A stretch of DNA of 17,822 bases from an uncultured Kangiella sp. (GCA_946481205.1 CAMLNB010000054.1:1-17822), one strand, 5' to 3'. Positions 7,236 to 14,817 are shown, numbered from the stretch's first letter. The notes: generated from the sequence alone by a model not told the origin. A program made the numbers and translations.

Positions 7236-7268
7236 AACAAAGCCCCGTTTATCGGGGCTTTGTTTTTT
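7236..7268 (+). terminator. Intrinsic terminator after tRNA-Gly copy 2
   Basis: A 12-bp perfect stem AACAAAGCCCCG (7236-7247) with CGGGGCTTTGTT (7253-7264), loop TTTAT, and a T-run (7263-7268). It ends the Gly-Cys-Gly transcript. Confidence 0.95.
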
Positions 7269-7325
7269 ATCGCGGACGCGCACGATCTTCGATGGCCACG
7301 ATTCTCGATGATTGTGTTGTTGGCG

Positions 7326-7354
7326 TTGCCGCGATGTCAGTGCACGTTTATGAT
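7326..7354 (+). promoter_or_regulatory. Promoter of tRNA-Leu
   Basis: TTGCCG (7326-7331), a 17-bp spacer and TATGAT (7349-7354), followed by GCCGCGC, a GC-rich discriminator. It sits just after the previous terminator and 10 nt before tRNA-Leu, which needs its own promoter. Confidence 0.65.
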
Positions 7355-7363
7355 GCCGCGCAT

Positions 7364-7455
7364 GCCCGGGTGGCGAAATAGGTAGACGCAACGGACTTAA
7401 AATCCGTCGGCACCGTAAAAGGGCCGTACCGGTTCGATTCCGGTCCCGGGCACCA
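7364..7455 (+). tRNA. tRNA-Leu (anticodon UAA)
   Basis: A 92-nt class II tRNA with encoded CCA. The acceptor stem is GCCCGGG/CCCGGGC. The anticodon loop CTTAAAA gives anticodon TAA. The T-arm is ACCGG-TTCGATT-CCGGT. The variable arm is long, about 5 nt longer than in E. coli leuZ, with an A-rich loop. The position matches leuZ at the end of the E. coli cluster. Confidence 0.96.
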
Positions 7456-7483
7456 TTCCGCTTCAGTCGCAGTATGTTCCCTG

Positions 7484-8386
7484 CTATTTCTCGCCACTGA
7501 CATGCTCAGCGCGAACAAATTCCGCGATCACCGCGCGTTGTTTGTCGAGCAGCTGCAGGCGATCATCTCGTATCTGCCAATGCGCGATCCCAGCCAATAT
7601 GCTGAGCATGGCTTGCTCTTGCTCCATGCCTTGTGCACAAGCCATCAAGGTGCCGGCGGTCTGGCCAATACGTAGCACCTCGCTCGATACGGTGTAGCTG
7701 CCTTGCAAATGGTTGCAGCCACCGAAGCCAACCAATCGCTTTGTTTTCGATTGAAACAACAGATACGGCGTACGCTGCCGTTGTTTCGCGTCTTGAGCCT
7801 GTACGCTGACGGATGCGCCATTCAGCTGGTGCAATTGCCAGGAAACATCCTCGAACGCTGCAGGTACTGCGCCGGCTTCGGTACCGGTTTCGGAAGTGGT
7901 TGTTTGCGCGCCAGGAAAGGCTGGCGCAAAGGCACGCTTCAGCAGCAAATTCAGCTCGGTAGCGGACTGTTGGTGGCGGGCTGAGGAAATGGCATAGGGC
8001 TCGATCAGCTGAAACAGGACTTTGTCACGCAACAGAATGCGAGCATGGATCTGATAGCGCCCATTTGCTGCCATGGCGTCAGTGCGGTAGTGCAGGGAAA
8101 AAGGGATGGGGATTGCCAGCGGCCCTGACAATTCCGTTCTCGCCACCGTTTCCGTCACGGCATTGCCGGCATCAATTTGCTCCAGCGTCGCAATGAAATG
8201 CGCTTCTGTTGGCAAGGCCATGCGCTCCCGATAGCTTGCGCTGGCTTTCAGTTCCGTTAACTCGTCATTGTTGGAGTTGGCATTGATACAGGCCGTCAGG
8301 CTCAGCAGCAAGCTGCCGAGTCCGAGCTGAGACAGTACGCGCCATGCCAAAAAGATCAGTGAATTTATGTGTGAAATGAGCGTCAT
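7484..8386 (-). CDS. Lipoprotein with YbaY-like and META domains
   Basis: A 300-residue predicted lipoprotein. The signal peptide ends in the lipobox LTAC (Cys33). Residues of about 56-140 resemble the YbaY family (ALPTEAHFIATLEQID, IPIPFSLHYR, ANGRYQIHARI). Residues of about 185-290 form a META (HslJ-type) domain with GFGGCNHLQGSY and TAGTLMACAQGMEQE. Both domains occur in envelope proteins of Gram-negatives and their biochemical function is not known. I chose the ATG at 8386 over a TTG ten codons upstream. It lies 33 nt after the DUF2799 gene on the same strand and is probably the last gene of that three-gene operon. Confidence 0.82.
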   Translation of the reverse strand: MTLISHINSLIFLAWRVLSQLGLGSLLLSLTACINANSNNDELTELKASASYRERMALPTEAHFIATLEQIDAGNAVTETVARTELSGPLAIPIPFSLHYRTDAMAANGRYQIHARILLRDKVLFQLIEPYAISSARHQQSATELNLLLKRAFAPAFPGAQTTTSETGTEAGAVPAAFEDVSWQLHQLNGASVSVQAQDAKQRQRTPYLLFQSKTKRLVGFGGCNHLQGSYTVSSEVLRIGQTAGTLMACAQGMEQEQAMLSILAGIAHWQIRDDRLQLLDKQRAVIAEFVRAEHVSGEK

Positions 8387-8419
8387 CGTCCTATCTCGGT
8401 ATCGGGAGCGTATCAAACG

Positions 8420-8956
8420 CTAAGGTCCACGCAGAATATCAACCGCTTCCAGAATACGTAGCTCGCGTTCGCGGTCATCGTGTTCGTCTTCCAGATCGTC
8501 ACGTTCGCGGCGCAGCTTGCGGCGATCTTCATCAGTCAGGTCTTTCTTTGCCAACTCACTGTCGATTTGGCTGATGCGGCTGTCGATGCGCTCCAACGCC
8601 TGTTCAACTTCCCATATTTTGTAACCGAACCGGTATTGGCGCAGGAATTCGCCATCAAGACCGGGCGGGCAGACGTTGTGATAGCTGGCACCGCTGCGGC
8701 CGACGCGCGCACCGTTTTCTGGGGTGCAGTAATTCAGCAAGCCTTGGTCGCGGCCGGTACGGTAGCGGTCGCCATCGATATTGATGCCGAATTCGGCACA
8801 GGCTTCCCGGTGATCGCCCAGTCGCGACAGCGGCGCGCCGTTCTGCCCATCTTGCAGGCCAACGCCGTACCAGTCACCGCTGCGGCATTCCGTTTCCGAC
8901 AGGCTGGCGCAGGCATTGAGCAGCACAATCAACAGTACGCTGTACAACACTCTCAT
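8420..8956 (-). CDS. DUF2799-like lipoprotein with C-terminal coiled coil
   Basis: A 178-residue predicted lipoprotein. The short signal peptide MRVLYSVLLIVLLNAC gives the lipid-modified Cys16. The body resembles DUF2799 proteins (CRSGDWYGVGLQDGQNG, YRTGRDQGLLNYC, RFGYKIWEVEQAL). From about residue 120 it is highly charged with an alternating E/K/R/D pattern, a likely coiled coil. GGGAG lies 7 nt before the ATG. The start overlaps the stop of the channel gene as ATGA, so translation is likely coupled. Function is unknown; the coiled coil may reach across the periplasm. Confidence 0.82.
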   Translation of the reverse strand: MRVLYSVLLIVLLNACASLSETECRSGDWYGVGLQDGQNGAPLSRLGDHREACAEFGINIDGDRYRTGRDQGLLNYCTPENGARVGRSGASYHNVCPPGLDGEFLRQYRFGYKIWEVEQALERIDSRISQIDSELAKKDLTDEDRRKLRRERDDLEDEHDDRERELRILEAVDILRGP

Positions 8957-9648
8957 TTTGAGGCTCCCGCTTGTTGTTCCGCCGCCATCAAGCGACTTGC
9001 TCGCATGCCATTGATTGGCATGATGATGCCGAGCAGACAATACATGAATCCACAGTAAGGTCCATATTTGGCTGGCACGATGGCCAAGTAGATCAACGAC
9101 AATACTGCCGGAACAATTTGCAGCAGAAAACTGTTGCGCTCCAACCGCGTTTCCAGACGCTCCAAGCGACTGAGTTGCAGGCTATCAGCTTTGCGCATGG
9201 CATGTTGGTACAGCAACGCCAGCAGACCACACATAGCAATGTAACCAATGGCATAGATAACGAACAAACTGTTCATCGCGGTCAGGCCAATCCCGTCCAT
9301 GCGCAGCTGGAAGAAGCCTCCGCTGATCCAATGAAACAGACTGCCAAAGACGATGCGCAGCGGGTAGACAAATACCAGCACCGTGCAGACCAAGGCCGCG
9401 GTGATCAGGATGGTTGGCAAGTCACAAAGACAATAACGCTGGCTCCAGCGCATGTGGCTGTACCAGAACATCAGCAGCAGTGCGGCGCTGGCAATGAATG
9501 CGGGTATGGATTTCAGCGCCAGCATGAACTCGTCAAAGGTGGTCGGGACGTCATCGCCAGCGATAACCAGTAACGTCAGGGAAAACGCGAACGCGGCGTC
9601 GGTGAAGGCTTCCAATCGGGTGGATTGCCGGACAGGCGTGGTGTCCAT
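8953..9648 (-). CDS. TMEM175/DUF1211-family membrane protein (putative K+ channel)
   Basis: A 231-residue integral membrane protein with about six hydrophobic segments (about 18-33, 48-66, 79-104, 120-147, 172-192, 197-214). The first helix carries the family signature as RLEAFTDAAFAF (Arg11, Phe15-Thr16-Asp17). TMEM175 proteins form tetrameric potassium-permeable channels with this helix lining the pore; the common form is F-S-D, here F-T-D. The ATG at 9648 has AAGGAG 10 nt upstream; the TTG twelve codons earlier is less likely. It overlaps the lipoprotein gene by ATGA. The channel function is a family inference. Confidence 0.82.
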   Translation of the reverse strand: MDTTPVRQSTRLEAFTDAAFAFSLTLLVIAGDDVPTTFDEFMLALKSIPAFIASAALLLMFWYSHMRWSQRYCLCDLPTILITAALVCTVLVFVYPLRIVFGSLFHWISGGFFQLRMDGIGLTAMNSLFVIYAIGYIAMCGLLALLYQHAMRKADSLQLSRLERLETRLERNSFLLQIVPAVLSLIYLAIVPAKYGPYCGFMYCLLGIIMPINGMRASRLMAAEQQAGASK

Positions 9649-9797
9649 GTGGGGCTGGCTCCTTTTGCTCTTGTCTTTGTCCAAGCAGGCGTGCTCAATC
9701 TAGCAGAGCACCGGCCGAATCGACACCATCGGCGCAACACTGGGCAATACTGACCCGGATCAAGTGCCGGTTTAACGGCTGCGACTAGCATGGCTGC
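9649..9797. promoter_or_regulatory. Divergent promoter region between channel operon and CM-DGC/ubiT operon
   Basis: A 149-bp intergenic region. Toward the minus-strand operon it holds an inverted repeat GTGCTC (9691-9696) and GAGCAC (9706-9711) around a TAGATT-like -10 box. Toward the plus strand it holds an FNR-like site and a -10 box, listed separately. Confidence 0.4.
9750..9791 (+). promoter_or_regulatory. FNR-like site and -10 box before the CM-DGC gene
   Basis: CTGAC-CCGG-ATCAA (9750-9763) has one perfect FNR half-site and one degenerate one. TAGCAT (9786-9791) follows after 22 nt, the spacing of class II FNR promoters. A start site 41.5 bp from the site centre would fall at 9798, the A of the ATG. 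This is suggestive, not certain. Confidence 0.5.
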
Positions 9798-10505
9798 ATG
9801 ACCACCGCCATCGACCATTCCGATACCCTTGCCGATCTGCGTCAGCAAATTGATCAACTCGATCATCAGCTGCTGCGTCTGCTGGCCCAGCGGCAACGCC
9901 TTGTTCGGCAGGTTTGCCAGTGCAAGGCCGACCCGCAGGCGATACCGGCGTATGAGCGCCTGCTGCCAATGCTGCAGGTGCGGGCTGAGCAAGCGACGGC
10001 GTTGGGGCTGGATGCCGATTTCATCGTTCGCTTGTTCCAGCAAATTGCTCATCGCGCGATGGCGAGTCAGCGCACGCAACTGGCCCGGCAGGGTCAAGCC
10101 AGCAAGTCCGTTGCGGAGTTGCCGCTCGTTTACAGCTGTTCCGGTTGTTCAAGCGCCGCACAGCTGGCGAATGATCTGGCGGTTGCGCTGGATCGTGAAC
10201 AGCTTGCCGAGATGTCCTGCATTGCTGGCGTTGGCGGGGATGTGCCGGCGCTACTGAAGCCAGCGCTGAGTGGTCGACCGATACTGGCAATAGACGGTTG
10301 CTTACGGGCGTGCGCCAAACGCTGTCTGCAACGTCATGGTGTTGAACCCACTCAGCATGTTGTGTTGACGCAGTGGGGTGTACAGAAACGCCTGCACCAG
10401 GATTACCGTGCAAGCGAGCTGCTCGATGCCAAGCAAAAACTGCGTGAATGCCTTGATGGTACTACCCATAGCATGAAGGCCATTGAACCGAAACCTGCGA
10501 GCTAA
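9798..10505 (+). CDS. Chorismate mutase-like domain fused to DGC zinc-binding domain
   Basis: A 235-residue two-domain protein. Residues of about 8-97 resemble AroQ chorismate mutase: LADLRQQIDQLDHQLLRLLAQR, then LGLDADFIVRLFQQI. Aligning to E. coli CM by eye, Arg15, Arg32, Lys43, Arg54 and Gln91 match active-site residues, but the Glu after the fourth Arg is Leu55. Residues of about 110-200 form a DGC domain: YSCSGCSSAAQLAND, MSCIAGVGGDVPAL, AIDGCLRACAKRCL and a conserved GVQK. These give six cysteines suited to a metal. Chorismate mutase converts chorismate to prephenate; DGC proteins are putative zinc proteins of unknown role. No Shine-Dalgarno precedes the ATG. It ends 2 nt before ubiT. 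Both domains are recognisable, but activity is unproven and the role is unknown. Confidence 0.8.
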   Translation: MTTAIDHSDTLADLRQQIDQLDHQLLRLLAQRQRLVRQVCQCKADPQAIPAYERLLPMLQVRAEQATALGLDADFIVRLFQQIAHRAMASQRTQLARQGQASKSVAELPLVYSCSGCSSAAQLANDLAVALDREQLAEMSCIAGVGGDVPALLKPALSGRPILAIDGCLRACAKRCLQRHGVEPTQHVVLTQWGVQKRLHQDYRASELLDAKQKLRECLDGTTHSMKAIEPKPAS

Positions 10506-10507
10506 GC

Positions 10508-10993
10508 ATGTCTGTCACTCTTCAACCGAAGTTACCTCATGCGCTCGCGCAACAAGTTTTGCAGCGCTTACCGACAATTGGCCACTGTGCACCGCCGATG
10601 CTGATTGAATGGTTGGCAGGCAGCGCACTGAATGACGCGCTGGCACCGGCTTTGAAGGCGGGAGCGCTTACCGAACTGACCGGGCGATGGCTCGCCATCG
10701 ACTGCATAGATTGGCCATATCCACTGCGCATTAGTCGCACTAGTGATCAACTCGTGGTGTCGACGCGACGTGGCCCGATTGATGCCAGCATTCGTGGCGA
10801 TTTGGCGGCGTTTCTTATGCTGCTGCGGCAGCAAGTTGATCCCGACACCTTGTTCTTTCAACGCAAGCTGATCATGCAAGGCGATACTGAGCTGGCCCTG
10901 TCGGTCAAGAACTTTCTGGACACGCTTGAGCGTGAGCAGATGCCGGCCGCACTGCGCTGGCTGCTGCAACACCACGATGTCACACCGCGCTGA
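10508..10993 (+). CDS. ubiT: UbiT, SCP2-domain accessory factor of O2-independent ubiquinone synthesis
   Basis: A 161-residue SCP2-type protein. The C-terminal half carries the UbiT (YhbT) signature FFQRKLIMQGDTELALSVKNFLDTLEREQMP split over residues of about 117-147. The SCP2 fold binds lipids; UbiT is required with UbiU and UbiV for anaerobic ubiquinone synthesis and is thought to bind prenylated intermediates. The ATG lies 2 nt after the stop of the CM-DGC gene with only a weak RBS, so translational coupling is likely. It converges on ubiV with 26 bp between stops; a GAGTCG/CGACTC hairpin (11001-11006 with 11016-11021) lies there. Confidence 0.93.
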   Translation: MSVTLQPKLPHALAQQVLQRLPTIGHCAPPMLIEWLAGSALNDALAPALKAGALTELTGRWLAIDCIDWPYPLRISRTSDQLVVSTRRGPIDASIRGDLAAFLMLLRQQVDPDTLFFQRKLIMQGDTELALSVKNFLDTLEREQMPAALRWLLQHHDVTPR

Positions 10994-11019
10994 TTTACCG
11001 GAGTCGATACTGGGCCGAC

Positions 11020-11940
11020 TCAATCAACCGGCAGCACGTGGATCATGCCTGGCGCGCCATACCAGTAACCATCGCAATCACGGCTGGCTGACTCGGTGCC
11101 GGTTTCGCCGCTGAATGCGATCTGTCTTGCCATGGCATCGGCCAACGCCTGTATTCGCTGTGGCATGCCGTCGGACGTTGGGCTGAACCGAAATGCAGTA
11201 ACGCCACGCTGCTGCATATCCTGCCAGGCTCGGCGCAAATCCAGACAGCGCCCGGATTGGGTTTGAATGCCATTGATGGTAAACAGCTGATCACCATCCT
11301 GACTGTACACAGGCATGCCGTCGAGATCACTGAGACATCGGTACTCGCAACGATCCTTGGGTAGATCATGGTAGCGTGCGGTAAAGCAGCGAGCAGAGTG
11401 TGCCAGCGGCGTCAGCCCGTAGCCAAACACCTCCAGCTCCGGCAACGGTGCAGACGACAAGGTCAACGCTTCTTGTTGCAGCAGCGTCAACTGCTCACGC
11501 GAGAGTTCCAACGGCAGCAACCAGCGCTGCAAACCTTGCTGCTGAAGAAAGCGCAGCGCGCGGCCATTGTAGAGATTGATGTGCGGCCCGGTAACAAACG
11601 GCAAGTTCTTCTCGCTGCAGAACTGCACAGCGGCCATGTCATTGGCTTCAACCAAAAACTCGCCATTGCTGCAGGCTCGCTCAACACTGGCGAGCTCGGA
11701 TTGCGCCTCGATCAAGGTCAGCGTTGACAACACGACTTGCTTACCCGTTGTCGCAAGCTGCCGCGCGAGCTCAAGCCATTCTGGCCAGCGCAGGTTGCGC
11801 CGCTTGCTGCAAACGACCTCACCGAGATATACCGTTGTCACCGGCAGCTGGGCAACCTGCTCATAGAACGCCAGCAAGCGCGGCTTGTCCCAGTAGTACT
11901 GCACGGGGCCTACCGTCAGCTGCAATGAAACCGAGTTCAT
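11020..11940 (-). CDS. ubiV: UbiV, U32-family subunit of O2-independent ubiquinone hydroxylation
   Basis: A 306-residue U32 (peptidase-like) protein. Cys44, Cys185, Cys198 and Cys202 have the same spacing as the four [4Fe-4S] ligands of E. coli UbiV (Cys39, 180, 193, 197). Flanking motifs are VYLGEVVCSKR, EFLVEANDMAAVQFC and HSARCFTARYHDLPKDRCEYRC. UbiU and UbiV form a heterodimer that hydroxylates the ubiquinone ring without oxygen. AGGA lies 10 nt before the ATG. It follows ubiU by 33 nt and is the last gene of the minus-strand run. The protein is slightly longer than the E. coli one (292). Confidence 0.96.
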   Translation of the reverse strand: MNSVSLQLTVGPVQYYWDKPRLLAFYEQVAQLPVTTVYLGEVVCSKRRNLRWPEWLELARQLATTGKQVVLSTLTLIEAQSELASVERACSNGEFLVEANDMAAVQFCSEKNLPFVTGPHINLYNGRALRFLQQQGLQRWLLPLELSREQLTLLQQEALTLSSAPLPELEVFGYGLTPLAHSARCFTARYHDLPKDRCEYRCLSDLDGMPVYSQDGDQLFTINGIQTQSGRCLDLRRAWQDMQQRGVTAFRFSPTSDGMPQRIQALADAMARQIAFSGETGTESASRDCDGYWYGAPGMIHVLPVD

Positions 11941-11973
11941 ACCAAGTCATTCCTGTTGATCAGACGAGTCGTA

Positions 11974-12972
11974 TCATTGCCAGGCGCGGTGATAGGCGCC
12001 GAAGGTCGTCTGTGCACCTTCTGATAGCTCAGCCAATGTTTGTTGCCAGTCTGGCCGTGGCGAAAAATCCACCGGTGTGGTACGTGAGCTATCGATAGCG
12101 GCGCGCCAGATTTTCGCGACCTGCGCAATGTAGGCGGGGCTGCGCTGACGCCCCTCAATCTTGATGGCTTGTATACCAATGCGCCGGAGCTCCGGCAGCA
12201 GATCGAGCGTATTCAAACTGACCGGTTCTTCCAAGGCGTGATAGCGCTTGCCGCCCACGACAAACCGACCTTTGCATAGCGTCGGGTAACCAGCGCGTTC
12301 ACCCGGTGCAAAGCGATCAATCAAGCTGCCATTGAGGCGTGACTCCAACACGCCATCGCCATGCTCCTGCCAGCGAACGAACTTGGCTGGAGAACACGCG
12401 CCACAAGTATTCGGTGCTTCGCCGGTTACGTATGACGACAACTGACAACGACCTTCGGCCATGATGCACAATGAGCCGAAGCCGAACACCTCGATTGCGC
12501 ACGGTGCGGCCGCGGTGACCGCGCGCACCTGTGCCAAGGACAGAACGCGTGGCAATACCGCGCGGGCGATGCCGAAATGGCGATGGTAGAACGCCAGACT
12601 GGCTTGACTCGTCGCCGATGCCTGCACCGATAGATGGAGCGGTAAATTCGGATAACGTTGCGAGGCATATTCCATCACCGCGATATCGGCTGCGATGAGC
12701 GCATCCGCCGCCAGCGCGGCTGCTTGGTCAACCGCGCGTTGCCAGCGTGACCAAGCACCGGCCTGGGCATAGGTGTTGATGGCAATGAACAGCTTGCGCT
12801 GCCGTTGACGGATCAGTGCGGTCGCCTGTTGCAGATCCTGTTCGGTGAAGTTGAGGCCGGCGAAGTGGCGGGCATTGGTATCATCCTTGAAGCCAACATA
12901 GACCGCATCAGCACCATGCTCGATGGCGGCCTTCAATGACGGTAAATTGCCGGCGGGGCAAACAAGCTCCAT
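11974..12972 (-). CDS. ubiU: UbiU, U32-family subunit of O2-independent ubiquinone hydroxylation
   Basis: A 332-residue U32 protein beginning MELVCPAGNLPSLKAAIEHGADAVYVG, as in UbiU (YhbU). The [4Fe-4S] ligands correspond to Cys169, Cys176, Cys193 and Cys233, almost the same numbers as E. coli UbiU (169, 176, 193, 232). The motif FGSLCIMAEGRCQLSSYVTGE is nearly canonical (positions 166-186). An extra cysteine, Cys190, lies in the cluster region. AGGAG sits 6 nt before the ATG. It begins 15 nt after the decarboxylase stop, so it is in that operon. Paralogues of this family (TrhP, RlhA) hydroxylate RNA and require prephenate. Confidence 0.96.
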   Translation of the reverse strand: MELVCPAGNLPSLKAAIEHGADAVYVGFKDDTNARHFAGLNFTEQDLQQATALIRQRQRKLFIAINTYAQAGAWSRWQRAVDQAAALAADALIAADIAVMEYASQRYPNLPLHLSVQASATSQASLAFYHRHFGIARAVLPRVLSLAQVRAVTAAAPCAIEVFGFGSLCIMAEGRCQLSSYVTGEAPNTCGACSPAKFVRWQEHGDGVLESRLNGSLIDRFAPGERAGYPTLCKGRFVVGGKRYHALEEPVSLNTLDLLPELRRIGIQAIKIEGRQRSPAYIAQVAKIWRAAIDSSRTTPVDFSPRPDWQQTLAELSEGAQTTFGAYHRAWQ

Positions 12973-12987
12973 GCCATTCTCCTGAAA

Positions 12988-14817
12988 CTACTGTCCACCA
13001 CCGATGGCCGACCATTGTCGGTTGGCTTCGGCATCACCGTTTCTTGCCTTGATAAACAGATTCAGCAAACGAATTTCCGGACTCTGAAATTCAGGATCGG
13101 CCGGGCAGGGGATCTCCAATAACGTCAGACCGCTATGGCGGGCAATCGCAACACGGAATTGCAGGCAAAATTCGCCAACAGTCTGACAGCGGAAGGCTTG
13201 ACCACCGTAAGCGCGGATGAGGGTGCAGACATCAAACTCGGTATCCGAGCAGTGGTAAATTGGGCCATCGCCTGATTTGCCCAGATCAAAGATATTGTTG
13301 CGCATGTACAGAATCAGCAACGGGAGTCGCTCCTTCTGAACATGAATGAGTTCGTTCAGTTGAAAATGGAAACCACCGTCGCCGGTCAACAAGATAACGC
13401 GATCAGATGATTGCCCGGTCTGGCGTTGTTTGGCCTGGAGGTGCTCGGCTGCAACCCGGGCATAGGGGAGGCTGGTGCCCATGGCGGCGTACCACGGGTT
13501 GGCAAGCCAGCTGCGACCGAGTTGGCTTGCCCGTGTCTGCAAACCACAGCTGGCAAAGAATGAATTGCCGACCTCTGGCACGTAGATGTAGGCGTGGTCA
13601 CGGTCCTCGCGCTGCAATGTATTGAGCACGCCGGCGATGTTATGGAATGCCAGCGGCGCTTCGTCCGGAAAGTTCATTGCTGTGGCGGTGACAGCAGGTG
13701 GCTTGGCCTGATAGGACGTGGGCAGGGCGGTACCTAGCTTCTGCAATAGCACCAGCAGGTCTTGCTCGCGTGGCAGTGTGCTTTTGACCGTTGTTCGATT
13801 CGGGATCTGGGCGATAAGGTGGGTGCCGGTCTGGAAGGCATGGCCGGTATCCTGATTGAAAATGCTCGTTCCAATATCGAGCACATAATCAACTTCCTGA
13901 TCGAGGTAGCGTCGTTTCTCTGCTGCTGTGAACGCGCCGTTGTAGCCGCCGAGGCATAGCGGTTCAAACTCGTCGAACAAGCCCTTGGCAAACCAACTGG
14001 TTGCGTACGGGAGCTGATGCCGCTGGCAGAATGCATGCAGTGCGCGGCGCAATTCCGGATTCAGTTTGACTTGTTCGCCGATGTAAATCAGCGGGGCTCG
14101 TGCTTGCTGCAACTTGCTGGCAATGGTTCCTGCAATCAATTCCGCGCCGGCAAGCAATACCGGGGTTGCCGATGTCATAGCGCAGGAGGCGGGCAGATCC
14201 AGGCTCTGGGTCTTGGCGAAAACCAGATCGCGAGGGATTTCGATGAACACTGGCTCGCGCTTCAGCCAGGCATGTTGCACCAGCTCATAGAAATGATAGG
14301 CGGCGATATTCGGCTGACCTGGGTGCCTCGCACCCTGCAAGCGTTCGGCGCGAATGCCAAGTCCAGCGAATGCGCGCAGCGCGGCATCGTAGTCCTGGCG
14401 CCAAGCGCCAGCCGGATGAACGGTGTGATGAATGGCATTGCGATATACCTCGGACTCGCCCGGTGCACCAGACAAAAATACCACCGGCAAACCTTCGGTT
14501 TTCGCCAATGCAGCGGCACTGACACAAGGCAAGCTACCGACCGTGTAAGTCGTCAAGCAAAAGCCCATACCGCTGATTTCGGCGTCACCACAAGCGCAGA
14601 AGCTGGCATGCATTTCATTGCTGGCGGGCAGTACCTGTAATGAGGCGTCTGTTGGCGAATCCAGCGCGGCGATCAAATTGGCCGCGAAGTCGCCACCAAC
14701 GCCATAGATGCGTTCGGCACCGAAATGCTTCAACACGGAAATCATGGCCTGACCGAGTGTTGGTAGGCTCTGATCGTAAGTTGGACCGAAATTGTCTAGT
14801 TCATTCGGCGAAAGCAT
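12988..14817 (-). CDS. ThDP-dependent 2-oxoacid decarboxylase-like protein
   Basis: A 609-residue enzyme of the pyruvate/indolepyruvate decarboxylase group. The N-terminal domain has Asp43 (YGVGGDFAANLIAALD), the cofactor-activating Glu68 (ASNEMHASFCACGDAE) and the His130-His131 pair (NAIHHTV) typical of true 2-oxoacid decarboxylases. The C-terminal ThDP/Mg motif runs from GDG (479-481) to NN (507-508). After NN, where Zymomonas pyruvate decarboxylase has a catalytic Glu, this protein reads IFDLGKSGDG, so that Glu seems absent. It is also longer than usual (about 550-570). The substrate is not known. It heads the unit with ubiU (15-nt gap) and ubiV and has a perfect FNR box upstream. The ATG at 14817 has a weak RBS. 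Confidence 0.82.
   Translation of the reverse strand: MLSPNELDNFGPTYDQSLPTLGQAMISVLKHFGAERIYGVGGDFAANLIAALDSPTDASLQVLPASNEMHASFCACGDAEISGMGFCLTTYTVGSLPCVSAAALAKTEGLPVVFLSGAPGESEVYRNAIHHTVHPAGAWRQDYDAALRAFAGLGIRAERLQGARHPGQPNIAAYHFYELVQHAWLKREPVFIEIPRDLVFAKTQSLDLPASCAMTSATPVLLAGAELIAGTIASKLQQARAPLIYIGEQVKLNPELRRALHAFCQRHQLPYATSWFAKGLFDEFEPLCLGGYNGAFTAAEKRRYLDQEVDYVLDIGTSIFNQDTGHAFQTGTHLIAQIPNRTTVKSTLPREQDLLVLLQKLGTALPTSYQAKPPAVTATAMNFPDEAPLAFHNIAGVLNTLQREDRDHAYIYVPEVGNSFFASCGLQTRASQLGRSWLANPWYAAMGTSLPYARVAAEHLQAKQRQTGQSSDRVILLTGDGGFHFQLNELIHVQKERLPLLILYMRNNIFDLGKSGDGPIYHCSDTEFDVCTLIRAYGGQAFRCQTVGEFCLQFRVAIARHSGLTLLEIPCPADPEFQSPEIRLLNLFIKARNGDAEANRQWSAIGGGQ

Noticed and set aside
11001..11021. 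Bidirectional terminator between ubiT and ubiV
   Set aside because: The stem is only 6 bp with a 9-nt loop and neither side has a T-run, so I did not list it as a terminator.
11020..12972. ubiU and ubiV as true U32 collagenase-type peptidases
   Set aside because: The cysteine spacings match the Fe-S ligands of E. coli UbiU and UbiV, and ubiT is adjacent.
12988..14817. Assignment of the ThDP enzyme as acetolactate synthase
   Set aside because: It has the HHT pair of 2-oxoacid decarboxylases, and no small regulatory subunit gene lies nearby.
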